This document shows, one piece after another, positions 23,004-33,405 of a stretch of 64,000 bases of DNA; the first letter of the stretch is position 1, and every line of letters starts with the position of its first letter. The stretch covers positions 296,428-360,427 of the forward strand of contig MU006231.1 of assembly GCA_010093685.1 (NCBI GenBank). Reading direction: 5' to 3'. Origin of the DNA: Ophiobolus disseminans (lineage: Eukaryota; Ascomycota; Dothideomycetes; Pleosporales; Phaeosphaeriaceae). Below the pieces are notes generated by a model. The model had not been told where the DNA came from. It made no database searches and was given only the letters and a program-made list of their open reading frames with translations. Position numbers and translations under genes: made by a program.

Positions 23004-24002
23004 ATGGAGCCCTTTGTTCCGACGCGACGCGATGTCCTCCTCGTTCGCGCAGAGTTGTTTTCTCATGGACTGCCGACGGAACTGATCCTAGAGATCCTCG
23101 ACCACGCCCGGTACTGGGTTGAGCGTCAGCATGAAAGCACCGCTCTCAGAGTTCTCATGGACGAGGAATATGACACGGAATATACTGCTGCATATCCTTA
23201 TCTCGAAATGAAAGCTTTCCCGATAGAAACGCCTTTCAGAACCAACAGAGCTGAGGTACCAAAGATCAAGGAGATTGAGTTTCTGATCGTTAGCCATGGT
23301 GCGTTAGACCAGAGGAGCAATACGGACATGGTTCACTGACATATTCCATCTCATGTCAGACCAAGGATGGACGACTGAAGGCACCAAAGGCACTTATGAC
23401 ACTTCATCGTTTTTCGAAGTCTCTATTCTCACGCCAAAACGTCTGCCGCAATCTGACACGTCACTTTCAACCAGCGAAGACCAGAAGAGAGAATTTTACC
23501 GGAACAGAGATGTGTTCAGCAATGTCGAACTGGCGGTACGCAACATATTTCCGACGGGTATGCTTCATCTTGTACGCCGACCATCTACGGAAACGGAACC
23601 TCAACGGATGCACTGCACCGAAATGACAAACATCACAAAAGAGCCAGGGACTTCGCAAATTGAGGCTGCACAAGGAGGAATGCATGCCTGGTACCTCCAA
23701 AGCAACGAGGTTGCGAGAGGAGCCTCCGTCTTTGATGGCGATATGGTGCGACGGTACACGATCGTGTGGAGCAGCAAACTAAACACACGATGGGTGGGAA
23801 ATGAAGGTACAGGGAGCGGCGAAAATTTCATCGATACCATCAAGAAAGACGACCGGATAGTCGTCTGGGCTAGGGCAAAGGTGGGTATCATGGCACATGG
23901 CATGCACCACACGGCAAGTTCGATTACTAACAGTTTCTGCAGAGACGTGGTTGGGAGAATCACATACATGGCGTCCGCATGACAATTAGATACTCTTTCT
24001 AG
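23004..24002 (+). CDS. Conserved ascomycete protein, F-box-like N-terminus
   Basis: Three exons: 23004-23298, 23360-23880 and 23943-24002, joined by introns of 61 and 62 nt (GTGCGT...GTCAG and GTGGGT...CTAAC...GCAG). The junctions restore SHDQGW and ARAKRRGWENHIHG, which confirms the frame. The product has 291 residues. The segment GLPTELILEILDHARYW near the start resembles the leucine/proline core of an F-box. The SHDQGW motif, a central strand-rich part with a WSSKLNTRW segment and the closing RGWENHIHGVRMTIRY pattern are, as I recall, features of a lineage-expanded ascomycete family of unknown function. If the F-box is real it would recruit a target to an SCF ubiquitin ligase; this is inference. 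Confidence 0.75.
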
Positions 24003-24379
24003 CTCTGCCACATCACGCCATTCTACTAGCCAGCTTCATCCACGCCACGATTTGGCGGCAACCGCGGAGCGTCGCAACGCGCGCAATCGGAAAATTAACA
24101 CAGCGTGTTACGCCCGTCAGCGGCGCTGAATGCAGCGTGGAGACTGATCACGTAATTTGAGAAAAAAGCAAGATGAAAAGATTTTCGTATTTTAACGCAC
24201 TTCTATAGCCTGGATCGAAAAGCGAGTAACACTATGTATTACACCAGAACGAACGATCCTCAACACTCGGTGGGTCTTGGGATGTTCGAGTTCTGCAGGA
24301 TCATTAAGAGCTCGGAAAGTGGGTCAGACCGGCTGTTGAGGCCCACACCGAGCACGCCTTCAGGGACGCGGCCCTGGTC
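24003..24379. other. Convergent intergenic, 377 bp
   Basis: The F-box-like gene and the J-domain gene converge here. Only 3' UTR sequence is expected, and nothing else was seen. Confidence 0.5.
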
Positions 24380-25648
24380 TTACACTGTGTGCACGACCAC
24401 CTCATCGTCACACGGAACGACTGCCGTAGTTTGCATGCTGCACTTGCGCCACTCACCGATGCTAGCGTGCTTCTCGCTACACTTGCCGCAAAGCTTACCA
24501 CTTGGCTGGGCCATGCCGGCAGACCTACCCGATTTAGCATCATGTTGGGATGGTTGTAAGATTGATTTGCTGGGAGTAGGGTTGGACGCATGGTTATCTT
24601 GCTCGGATAGAGTGCCGACACAATCATGAGGAGCAGCACCAGCTTTGGCTCGGGCCTTCGCGATGCGTTCGGCATCGTTCTGGGCCCTGAGCTCCACCCT
24701 GGCTTTCTGCTTTTCCTGCTCTGCACGAACTGCGGCTGCCTTTTGCTCCACGTGAACTTGCTTATCAGCTTCGCGTTGCGCCTTCTCGAGCCTACGAACT
24801 TCCGCTCGTGCGGCTGCTGTTGCAGTACGCTCAGCCTCAGCACGCTTGCGCTCTTCAACGCGTGCGGTACCGCGAGATGCAGGCGTTGGTGATGTATCAT
24901 AGGATGTTGGGCGAGTCGTTGGAGGGCGAGAGCTGTGAGGTGTACTTGCCGAGCCAGTCGAAGAAGATGACATCGGCTTCCTAGGCACTGCTGGTGTGGA
25001 AGGACGACGATTGTTCGCTGGTGTAGAAGGGGCTTGCTTAGCCGTGGACATGTTCTCCAACCAGACTCTATGCTGCTCCTGCCGATCAGCAATCTTCTGC
25101 TCATACTCGTGGATACGGATCGCACAATGAGCGTGCATGACTGGATCCACCTGGTTTTCTTTGGCAAGGGCTGTCCATATATCGACCATATCTCTGAGTC
25201 CAGAGACTTCCATCCGCGCATCCTCAGTGTCACGTTCGTTGCGCTTTTGATGAAGGTATTCGAGTGACTGGCGCGCTTTAGCTCGTGATGCTACCTTCTC
25301 CTCGGGAGTTGTCAGCTTCACTGCGGGTTTACGCTGAGGCGTTGAGGACGAGTTTGAAGCAGTACGAGTCGGCGACTGGTGGAACGTTGAGCGCTTGCTA
25401 TCAGCCTTGTTGCCGTGACGTGATAGCTCGGCGTCATATGCGGCTTTGAGAGACGGGTTGCCCAGGACATCGTATGCCTGCTGGACTTTGTTGAACACTG
25501 CAGCGTGAGAGGCCCGCTCCTTAGCTGCAAGATTCAAAATTTTGTCGGGATGATAGATCAAGGCGAGGGCTTTGTATGCGGCGCGAATCACTTCGGGCGC
25601 GGCGGTCGAGGCTAGTCCGAGCGTCGCGTAGTAAGTTGCGGTTGGCAT
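24380..25648 (-). CDS. J-domain (DnaJ/Hsp40-type) protein
   Basis: A single exon of 422 residues from the ATG at 25648 (MPTATYYATLGL); an upstream in-frame extension to 25762 is rejected because the J-domain normally starts at once. Residues about 5-75 form a J-domain with the catalytic HPD at 33-35 (IYHPDK) that stimulates Hsp70 ATPase. Then comes a Ser/Thr/Pro-rich linker, a long charged Glu/Arg/Ala coiled coil (about residues 250-335) and a C-terminal LCGKCSEKHASIGEWRKCS segment with three cysteines and a histidine that may bind zinc. There is no Gly/Phe region or classical DnaJ zinc centre, so it is a type C J-protein, probably cytosolic or nuclear. It is divergent from the bZIP gene. Confidence 0.85.
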   Translation of the reverse strand: MPTATYYATLGLASTAAPEVIRAAYKALALIYHPDKILNLAAKERASHAAVFNKVQQAYDVLGNPSLKAAYDAELSRHGNKADSKRSTFHQSPTRTASNSSSTPQRKPAVKLTTPEEKVASRAKARQSLEYLHQKRNERDTEDARMEVSGLRDMVDIWTALAKENQVDPVMHAHCAIRIHEYEQKIADRQEQHRVWLENMSTAKQAPSTPANNRRPSTPAVPRKPMSSSSTGSASTPHSSRPPTTRPTSYDTSPTPASRGTARVEERKRAEAERTATAAARAEVRRLEKAQREADKQVHVEQKAAAVRAEQEKQKARVELRAQNDAERIAKARAKAGAAPHDCVGTLSEQDNHASNPTPSKSILQPSQHDAKSGRSAGMAQPSGKLCGKCSEKHASIGEWRKCSMQTTAVVPCDDEVVVHTV

Positions 25649-26439
25649 GGTGTGGGTGGTGTCGTTAGATATTGTAGTTTGGTCTGTTGGGTTTCTGTGT
25701 TCTCGTTGGAAACTCGTCTGGCAACATTCTGACTTTTCTAGCACCGTCTGGTCAGTTTGCACAATCTTGTTGTTGACTCACATCGTTCAGCTTTGCGAGC
25801 AGCGGCTGAGACAATGTCACGGCAAACTGTCTCGCTCACATGATGAGACAACAAACACCCAGCAATTCATCCAACGCCATGGAAGCTGTCGTTTCTCTGC
25901 GGTCTCCGAGTGGTTGAGAAAGGGGAAGCATGGAACAGGCAGCTGTGCAAAGGGTCGTGTTTAGTTCCAGACGGTCTCGTTCACACTAGATGCGCCTGCA
26001 AGCCTCAGCACAAGGCTCCCAAGGACCACAACGATGTTGCAGCAACGATGGGCACGCGAGCAAGTGCTTCAAAGGGGTTCTGGACAGTTGGAGTGGGTGA
26101 TCCAGGCGTGCAGGGGCTGACGAGTTATGTAAAAGCGTGGAGGTCCACACCTCGGAGACAGGCAATATGGCGCAATCGCCTCACGATCGCCAAAGTTGAG
26201 CACTGGGAAAGAACTTTTCGCACGGGTGTGGGTGGGCACTGCAGGTTGACTTTTATTGCCGTTCTTATAGGGCCGCACACATCGCTCATGCGCGGCGCAA
26301 CACAGCCTGTCTTAACCCCCAGACACCGGACCTAAGCTCTACCACGGAATCAACATCAACACCCATACCTCTGCACATCGAGAAGCCAGCGACTCGGAAG
26401 CTTCGACGACGAGCCGAACGTTGCCGATGGAGAGTAACA
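25649..26439. promoter_or_regulatory. Divergent promoter between J-domain and bZIP genes
   Basis: This 791-bp region separates two divergently transcribed genes and must hold both promoters. Short ORFs in it lack protein character. No clear shared motif stood out. Confidence 0.5.
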
Positions 26440-27556
26440 ATGTCCGAGTTTCATCGCCAGCAAGCTTTTGGACCGCAGACCTCCATCGACGTGTCTGTGA
26501 GTGGGAGGTTGGTATCACGCTCCGTCGTCGTCGCGATAACGTTGACCGTCTTTAGTTTGTCTGGACGTGACACCTTCGACGCCTTCGATGCCGCACACCT
26601 TTATCACGAACACAACTACCGTGCGCTGCCTCATCCTCTGCAGATACCACAGGATGGCTATGCACACAACCAATTTGCCTTCGCATCGCACGGCAGCAGC
26701 AGTGTATCCCTCCCAGGTAAGCGCACCGCCCTATTTATTAGGTTTTCATTGCCCCTTCACATGTCGACGCTATCTGTATTGCTTGTCCATCCTGGTACCT
26801 CTCGACCCCTCCGCTCCCTGCTCGTGGTCTCATTTCCGCGCTGCTGGGTTGCCGGTTCTCAATGACGCCGTTTCTCGCCAAATTGCGTGCTTTGCACGTG
26901 ACGCACCCTGCATGCCCCGACACAAGTACCTATCAACATAGGCAGGTGGCTGTGAGATGGGCCACAGGTGCTTACCTGCTATATGTGTTGGATACACAGC
27001 AGGAGTAGCCATTGTTCCACGTCGTTTCTCTCATGGCACCTGTATTAATAGCTGACACTTCTCTCGAGGCCTCCAATACACCCTGCCCACCATGGCCGGA
27101 CACGCAATCTCGCAGCAATACGAGCACGACGCGGCGATCCTAGAGGAACTCAACGGCTTCTCGCCCATCACCCCAAACTTCAACATCAATGCGTACCGCA
27201 CTCCTTATCCAGACAGTAACGCCACCTCCACCTCTTCAGCCACTAGCCCCGATCCCCATCCGGCAAGCCTCATGACGGACCCCGTGATCATCGAAGCCGA
27301 CGAGGATAAGCGCAAGCGCAATCAAGCCGCTTCCGCACGCTTCCGGCAGAAGAAGAAGCAGCGCGAACAGCAGCTTATGGAGACGAGTCGCGAGATGCAG
27401 GACCGCACGAAGAAGCTTGAACACGAGAACGACAGCCTGAAGAAGGAGAACCTGTTCTTGAAGAAGCTTCTAGTCGAGAAAGTCGACCACATGAGCGAGG
27501 AAGATCGCGACATGTTGCGCAAGGCGACTAGCGAGGCGCTCGACCGGAAGAAGTGA
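26440..27556 (+). CDS. bZIP transcription factor, Cys-3/MetR-like basic region
   Basis: The bZIP lies in the last exon (27069-27556): basic region RKRNQAASARFRQKKKQREQ with the Asn and Arg of the N-x7-R signature, then a leucine zipper (heptad Leu in LEHENDSLKKENLFLKKLL). This basic region is close to that of fungal Cys-3/MetR sulphur regulators. The exon joins 26556-26716 (DTFDAFDAAHLYHEHNYRAL...) through a 352-nt intron (26717-27068, GTAAGC donor), restoring SLPG-LQYTLPTM. The first exon (MSEFHRQQAFGPQTSID) is less sure: the obvious GTGAGT donor at 26497 with the TTTAG acceptor at 26555 breaks the frame, whereas a GTCTGT donor at 26493, or no splicing, keeps it. It is expected to be nuclear and to bind DNA as a dimer. 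Confidence 0.8.
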
Positions 27557-28150
27557 CGAGGAGGAGAACTAATGATGACGGATGTATGCTTGAGTATTTC
27601 ATATTCGCGCGAGTGCTGCATGGGTGATGAGTAGCGATGGAGTCGGCATGTGCTTTAATATTGCGTGGCGTTGGGAGTTTCGGTCTTTTCCGGTATACCA
27701 CAAATACACATCTTCTGGGCTTGAGAAGATTGCGCGCGACATATTTAACCGAACGAGACGATGGACGACGATATACACCCATAAGCGACATATTCAACGG
27801 ATTGCGGCGATGGACAACGACATGTACCCATAAGCGACATATTTGACGGAACGCGGCGATGGACACCGACATACACCCATAAGCGACATTTTCTGGACAG
27901 ATGAAGAAGGCATGCCCACTGCGACAATGAGTGCCGATGAGATGCATTAAAACGACACTTCGATTACTTCGCCATTAGCGCTTTCACACGACAGCAGTTT
28001 TGGAACGTGGGTTTGTCGATCATACTGTTCATTTAGTCGTAGATCGCTACTCAACTCATGTATTTCCATTTTAAATCTCTCATCTCTGTCAACATATGTC
28101 ATCGCTCTCATGCCCTCCTTGTTCCTTTATACCGCATCTACCGTTCTTTC
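27557..28150. other. 3' region of bZIP gene, convergent with coiled-coil gene
   Basis: A 594-bp stretch between two converging stops. Its main content is the 49-bp minisatellite at 27736-27890, annotated separately; the rest shows no coding character. Confidence 0.5.
27736..27890. repeat. Minisatellite, 49-bp unit, about 3.2 copies
   Basis: Units start at 27736, 27785 and 27834 with a partial fourth at 27883. Each begins GCGACATATT and ends ACCCATAA with a GATGGAC core; the copies differ at scattered sites. The 49-bp period is not a multiple of three, so it is not a protein repeat. Confidence 0.85.
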
Positions 28151-29342
28151 TCAATCCACATGACTCAACCACTTATTCTGCCCATCTTTCCTCTCAGCCT
28201 CCAGCGCCGCCACCTTCTTCTCCAACTCCACAACCCTCTTCCTATACTTCTCCTTCTCAGCCTCGCTCTTCTCCAGCCTCATCTCTAAGTCGCTTGTCGG
28301 GCTCAAGGGCTGCGCATCGGCGCGCATCCTGCGCTCTAGACGCTCTTCGAGGGACTTCAGCTTGGTGTCGAAATCCTTGCGCAGCTTGTCGAGAGTCTGT
28401 TTGTTGAGGTCTTTGGGGGGTGGCTGGTGCAGAGTAGAAATGGCAACGCCGGGCCGTGGTAGGCTTGAGAATAGGAGTGTGAGTGTGAGTGTTTGCGGGG
28501 CTTGGCCCGATCCGGACTTGATGATGACCGAGCCGTGCGAAACTTGAGGCTCCTGCACCAAGTCCCTCGAGGGGCTGTGAAGGTATGGAGTGGTGTTCTT
28601 GTACTTCTCGATAACCTGTGTTGTCCTGCAGCTTGGCCATGATGTCGCGAAAGAATCGATTGTTCCGTCCCTGCGCTGGAAGCGGTTGAATTTCTGAATT
28701 ATCTATGTGTTTCGGACGCGGTGTTAGTTCGTTCTTTTCGTAAGCCTGAGAATAAGCCGGGAGGTCGACAGGGCGGTCTAAGTATTCGCGAAGCGGCGGT
28801 TCCTCGTTGGCGGGAGTCCAAGGTCGAGTACCTACTGGATAGTGCTTGCCGCGTGGTGCCGTCTCGCGCGTGGTGCCGCGATCACGAAGGAGGTCCTGTG
28901 AGAGCAACTGTGCAGCAGCGCCACGCGGCGGGCTGTTAAACACGGTGGCGGGAGAGTCGAACGCTGGAGAGTGTCTGTCAAAGCCTCTGTCATTGCCCCT
29001 TGTTCCATGTCTCGCCGACATGATGGGACCATATCTAGGCAGAGGAGATCCTCCGTAAACAGCGCGAGTATCAGCCACCAACTTTGGGAACGGGTGTGGT
29101 GTGTATGTGCTAGGCCAACGACCGTCGTCGGTTTCCTTGCGTGGTGCACCAAAAGATGGGTTCCCGTCGTAGAAAATAGGCATCTTGCTCAGGCGACGAG
29201 GCTGCGGCTGTACAGGCTCATTTGTAGCAGCGGGCGATGTAGTCTCTGAAGACTTCTCTAAGCCTTGACTTGTGTGTCGCGCAGCCTCGCGCTTTTGCTT
29301 GAACTCGGCCTCCAACTGCTCGACTGTGATTCGGGCTGGCAT
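28151..29342 (-). CDS. Hypothetical protein with C-terminal coiled coil
   Basis: Two exons. Exon one starts at an ATG at 29342 (MPARITVEQLEAEFKQKREA); exon two is 28693-28151. The acceptor (ATTCAG at 28694) has a strong ACTAAC branch point upstream. Two donors give an uninterrupted frame: GTAGGT at 28835 (142-nt intron, 349 residues) or GTCGAC at 28769 (76-nt intron, 371 residues). The N-terminal helix is followed by Pro/Arg-rich disordered sequence. Exon two ends in a long charged coiled coil (KDLNKQTLDKLRKDFDTKL...VVELEKKVAALEAE) that predicts self-association. No catalytic motif was seen and I do not recognise the family. It lies head-on to the bZIP gene. Confidence 0.7.
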
Positions 29343-29796
29343 GATTTTATGGCAGTCGATTAGTGCGGTTGATCTAGGTGGTTTAGATAATTAGATGTAG
29401 AGGGCGGAGATGCAGTTGACAAAGAATGGGAACGGAGTCGATGCTGTGAGATATTGCGCGGTGCACGAAGACCCTGGATGTAGTAGCAAGCACGTGCAAG
29501 CTTGGCCCCGAGGCCTGACTGTCCGTTTGTTCGCGTGCGCCGCTTGCTATGGATGACGTGTCAATGTAGTAACAATCATAGTGGGCTGATTAGGCTTGAT
29601 CAAGTTTGATTGATCGCAGCGTTCGACGTATTTCAACATGTGCATTCATTCGCCCTAATGCTTCTCACGCAAGTTTGACTCAATATGTTATCAGCCATAC
29701 CCATCCCTCTTAATTCTCTTTGCATAACTTCAACCCGATTTTCTCCATGATTGCCATGATTTCTCCAACTAAACTCATATCCATAAGCCATGCAAT
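29343..29796. other. Intergenic, 454 bp
   Basis: It holds the promoter of the coiled-coil gene and the 3' end of the MYND gene. No other signal was seen. Confidence 0.45.
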
Positions 29797-30240
29797 CAAG
29801 TATCGAACTGCACCGTCCATAAGCATCTCTTCTCTCAAACACACATTTCATAACCGCCCAGAACTAGAACGTACCTGCCACTTCTGTAGCCCTCGATCGC
29901 GTCCACCTTTGGTACTCGCCGTCGACCTGCTTGCCATCTTCGGTTCATGCGCCTTGACATACTCCTGCGCCAAACTCGCACATTCTTTCTTGTGAGTCTT
30001 GAAGTGTGCCTTCTGGCAGTCTTTGTTGCAATATGCGACGCTGTGGCATTTATTGCATTGCTTGAGTGATTCGGGTGATTTGGAACAATGCGCGCATGTT
30101 GAGGTTGGTTGTGGCGCTGGGGCGGCTGTTGATGAGGATGATACTTCTGGGGATGAGGTGGTGTCTGGATTTGATACTTCTGGGGACGTGGTGATATCTG
30201 GATTCGAAGTGGTGTTGCTGGGTTCTGAGGAGTTTGACAT
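29797..30240 (-). CDS. Small MYND-type zinc-finger protein
   Basis: Exon one is 30240-29875; a 66-nt intron (GTACGT donor at 29874, GTGCAG acceptor at 29809) joins a tiny last exon of 12 bases, 29808-29797, so the product ends LQKWQFDT and has 125 residues. Without splicing the ORF would end RSSSGRL, but the perfect donor and the sensible ending favour the intron. Residues about 49-87 are a complete MYND finger (CAHCSKSPESLKQCNKCHSV, then YCNKDCQKAHFKTHKKEC), a zinc-binding module for protein-protein contacts. The Ser/Thr-rich N-terminus holds a duplicated NPDxTTSPEVS unit. With no SET or other catalytic domain it is probably an adaptor. Confidence 0.8.
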
Positions 30241-30827
30241 GATCTGAGATTGTTGGTGAAGCTGTAGTGAGGGGGTGGTGGTTTTGCCGTTTTGTGAGTG
30301 TTGGTACTGATGTGGTAAGAGTGTTGGTATTGCTGTGGTTAGAGGGTCGGTAGTTCTATGGATAGGATTAGCAGACCCAAAATATATAGCCTGTTCCTGT
30401 CACCTTCCGTGCTGCTGCGCGTGAAGAGAGGGTTCGAGCTTTGAACTTTGCGCGGTGAACGCTAAGCAGAATTGACGAAAGGCTAGACGATCTAGGGTTA
30501 GCGCATTGAAGCCTCGCGTATTGAGGGTTGCTGTCGCCGCCATACAACGACTTCACCTACAACATCCGAAACATTGATGACAGGCTACTCTCTTGAATCC
30601 TGTGCTAGGTTTGTAGCAGGTAATGGACTCTGCCAATGACACAACACTCAATCACGGGTGAGAGAATTCGGGAAGACACGTATTTTTACGAATGAACAGA
30701 TACCCATTGAAATGCGAAAGCACAACGCTATGCCATTCAAGCCCCTAAGATACAGATCAAACTTGAGACCCTATTCGCCGTCCGATAACGCATGTCCTGT
30801 TGGGCCTTGAGAGGTATCTATGTCGCA
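30241..30827. other. Intergenic, 587 bp
   Basis: It contains the MYND gene promoter and the 3' side of the CDF gene. No gene or repeat was recognised. Confidence 0.45.
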
Positions 30828-32318
30828 TTAGCCTTCACCCATCTCAACTTCCGGATCGGTATACTCACAATCGATAGTAACAAACGCCCGGTCTACCTCC
30901 TTGAGTCCCTCCAGACAATACTGCAACGTTTCGGCAACATCGTGGCACCTGCTCAATGGCGCATCCTCTAGCATCAGGACATCGATCTCGACACACACGC
31001 CATCACCCGCGTGATAGCATTTCATGCTCTTGAAGCCTTCAACAAGTGGCGCGAATCGGTACGCCATGAATAACACCTTGCGCTCCAAGTTCGCGCTCGC
31101 CGCCTCGCCGGTCAAGCGCGTGATGTTCTCGAGACAAGTACCTGCCCAGTCGTAAATGATGAATAAAGATAGAAAGGATGCGCCCAGCGGATCCAGCCAC
31201 CACACCTCTGCCTTATGGCCTATTAGCGGGAAGAGCAAAGAAAGTGTGTTGAAGTAAACGTCCGTCTTGCAGTCCTGCGCGAGGGCCTGGACTTGCGTCG
31301 TCTTCACCCTCGCACAGCCAAACCATATCGTGCCCTTCACAACAATTGTCGCGACCATAGCGAAGATCGCAGCTGGAGGCAACTCAGCGACCTTGTGATT
31401 GCCGCTTGGGAGTAGCTTCTCCACTGACTCTTTTAGAATCTGCATGAACGATATCACCATGATGATGGAGAAGACGAGGATGCCGATCGGTTCGAGGCGC
31501 CGTCTGCCGACCGGGAACTTCTTCTTGAGCTTTGAGAGGCGCCATCCGACTAATTTATTCGTTGTCCATATGATGACAGTACAGAGGAGATCGAGCGCGG
31601 AGTCGACGAGCGATGCGATGAGCGAGAGGGAGTTGGACCAAAGGGCTGCGACGCCCTTGGCGGCTAAGAGAAAGATATTCACGATGACGTTGATCTTTGG
31701 CATGTCAGCGACGAGTATGAAGGCAGCATGGACTTTTGGCAACGTACATTGATGGCCCAGCGCACGTGCTTTGCGGACTTGCGTCGCTTCTCGCGCTCTT
31801 CCTCGGGGAGAAATGGCTCCAGGTCTCCACCGCTGTCGCCTAGCGGTCCCCTTTCCTCCACCACGCCATCTCCATCTGTATCTCGAGGGTGGAAGCTGTC
31901 CACAATGTCATCTGCGAGCGATGAAACGACCATGTCGACTTCAACCCAGTCGTCGAGACGCCGGTTTTGTTCTTCGTAGAAAGCACGGACTTTTTTAATT
32001 GGTATGCATTTGAGCTGTCAGGCTTTGGCATTAGCAAGTATCCGTGTATTTAGATTAGGCTATTCTTACACTCTCCTCACTCTTCCTAAAGATCTCCAAT
32101 TGTTTATGATCGACGTTGTCGATCAACTTTTTCTTCATTTCTGCCGCGCGGCGTTCGTGCATGGTCTGCTTAATGGCATCGCGGAACTTCTGCCTCGGTT
32201 TGACGGGGTTGATTGATCCATATCCGCTCTCGACATCGACACGCTGATGTTTGTCGAAGCCATTGCCGTTGCCGTAAGAAGAATTATGACTGAGGAGGTT
32301 CCTCCGCGTTCCGACCAT
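30828..32318 (-). CDS. Cation diffusion facilitator, manganese-type
   Basis: Three exons: 32318-32070, 32014-31748 and 31694-30828, with introns of 55 and 53 nt (GTAAGA...GACAG and GTACGT...CCAAAG). The product has 460 residues. The soluble N-terminus (LDDWVEVDMVVSSLADDIVD) leads into the membrane domain that begins INVIVNIFLLAAKGVAALWS. CDF signature residues are clear: DxxxD in SLVDSALDLLC (TM2) and DxxxD in AQDCKTDVYFN (TM5). A pair of DxxxD sites, in place of the HxxxD of zinc carriers, is typical of the Mn-CDF branch. The C-terminal cytosolic domain (CVEIDVLMLEDAPLSRCHDVAETL) has the usual alpha-beta dimerisation pattern. It is a probable proton-coupled Mn2+ exporter of an internal compartment; direction and compartment are inferred from the family. 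Confidence 0.88.
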
Positions 32319-33405
32319 GTCTATCCAGGCTTGCGATTATAGTTTAGGTCTTAGGGTTTCCAGTCGGTTCTATTCACCAGGAAATAGTTCGTGAACGATG
32401 TCAGGTTCGTCTGGTAGAGGCAGGAAAGGGAAAACAGGTACAACCCAGCAAAGCAACACTCAAGGAACAGTAGGGTTGACGTGTACATTTTAGCGTGTCA
32501 AGCCGCATCATAAATCAAGACACCAAGCCCCTTTCATCTGAGATCCCGTCTGTCCCTGCATGAAGTTTGGCAGCTTGATGATGCTTGCGCCTTAAGGTGT
32601 GGAGTCCATGACATCACTAGCGTCGCGTGGAAAACCGCTTCGCGTCTTCGCGTGGATGACACGATGGATCGACTTGGCAGGAACATCTTCAAACGGCCTT
32701 CAAGATGAGCAGCATCAACATACTCCTCGACATCACTTAGATGCTTCCAACTATTCAACCTTGTACTCGATGCATATGCGGCAGACCGAGAGTAATGGCA
32801 ATCGTTCGTCTCCAAGGACAGTGCTGACGTCAAGCTCAAACCCAAATCATGGTTGAGCCACACTCACCGTGCGCCACGATCTAGAAACCTGACACGATGA
32901 TTGCCGTCGCACCCGGATGGGAACACCAGAATGTTCAGTCCCTTAACAATGATCAGTGTCTCAGTACAATATTCCGAGACGAATGCATGCTTGCAGAAAA
33001 GAAAAATGGGTTGTATGCCAGGATCATATTCATCTCGACTCATACAAATGTTTCGAGCTCAACCACCAACACCAAACAACTGCACGTTCACCAAATTACT
33101 CTGAAACTACGCATCCGATCAACACTTCCAACGTTCCATCATCTACAGCGCGCTCCTGATATATCTAGAACTCCAACGTTTTCAACCTGACTCGCGCATA
33201 CCCACGCACGGCCCCAACTCCGTCCGTCCAACATGCGGGGACGTCAGCACTAAGAGTAAAGCAGCCAGGACTTTTCATACGAGCCGCATCCAACCACGAA
33301 GGATCCAGGATGAGTTTTTAAGGCTGGGCAAACGAAAAAACAACACCATCTAAAGATCACACGCATACCATCCAAACACATCGCGCCTCCAACACACCAC
33401 CCACC
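32319..33405. other. Gene-free stretch, 1.09 kb
   Basis: A divergent promoter region between the CDF gene and the membrane-protein gene. The ORFs in it overlap one another on both strands and lack coding character. Confidence 0.5.

Noticed and set aside
28600..28640. Suspected frameshift in the coiled-coil gene
   Set aside because: An intron with a clear ACTAAC branch and ATTCAG acceptor at 28694 explains the change of frame.
30368..30556. Possible tRNA or small gene between MYND and CDF genes
   Set aside because: No A-box/B-box pair with proper spacing, and the ORF has no coding character.
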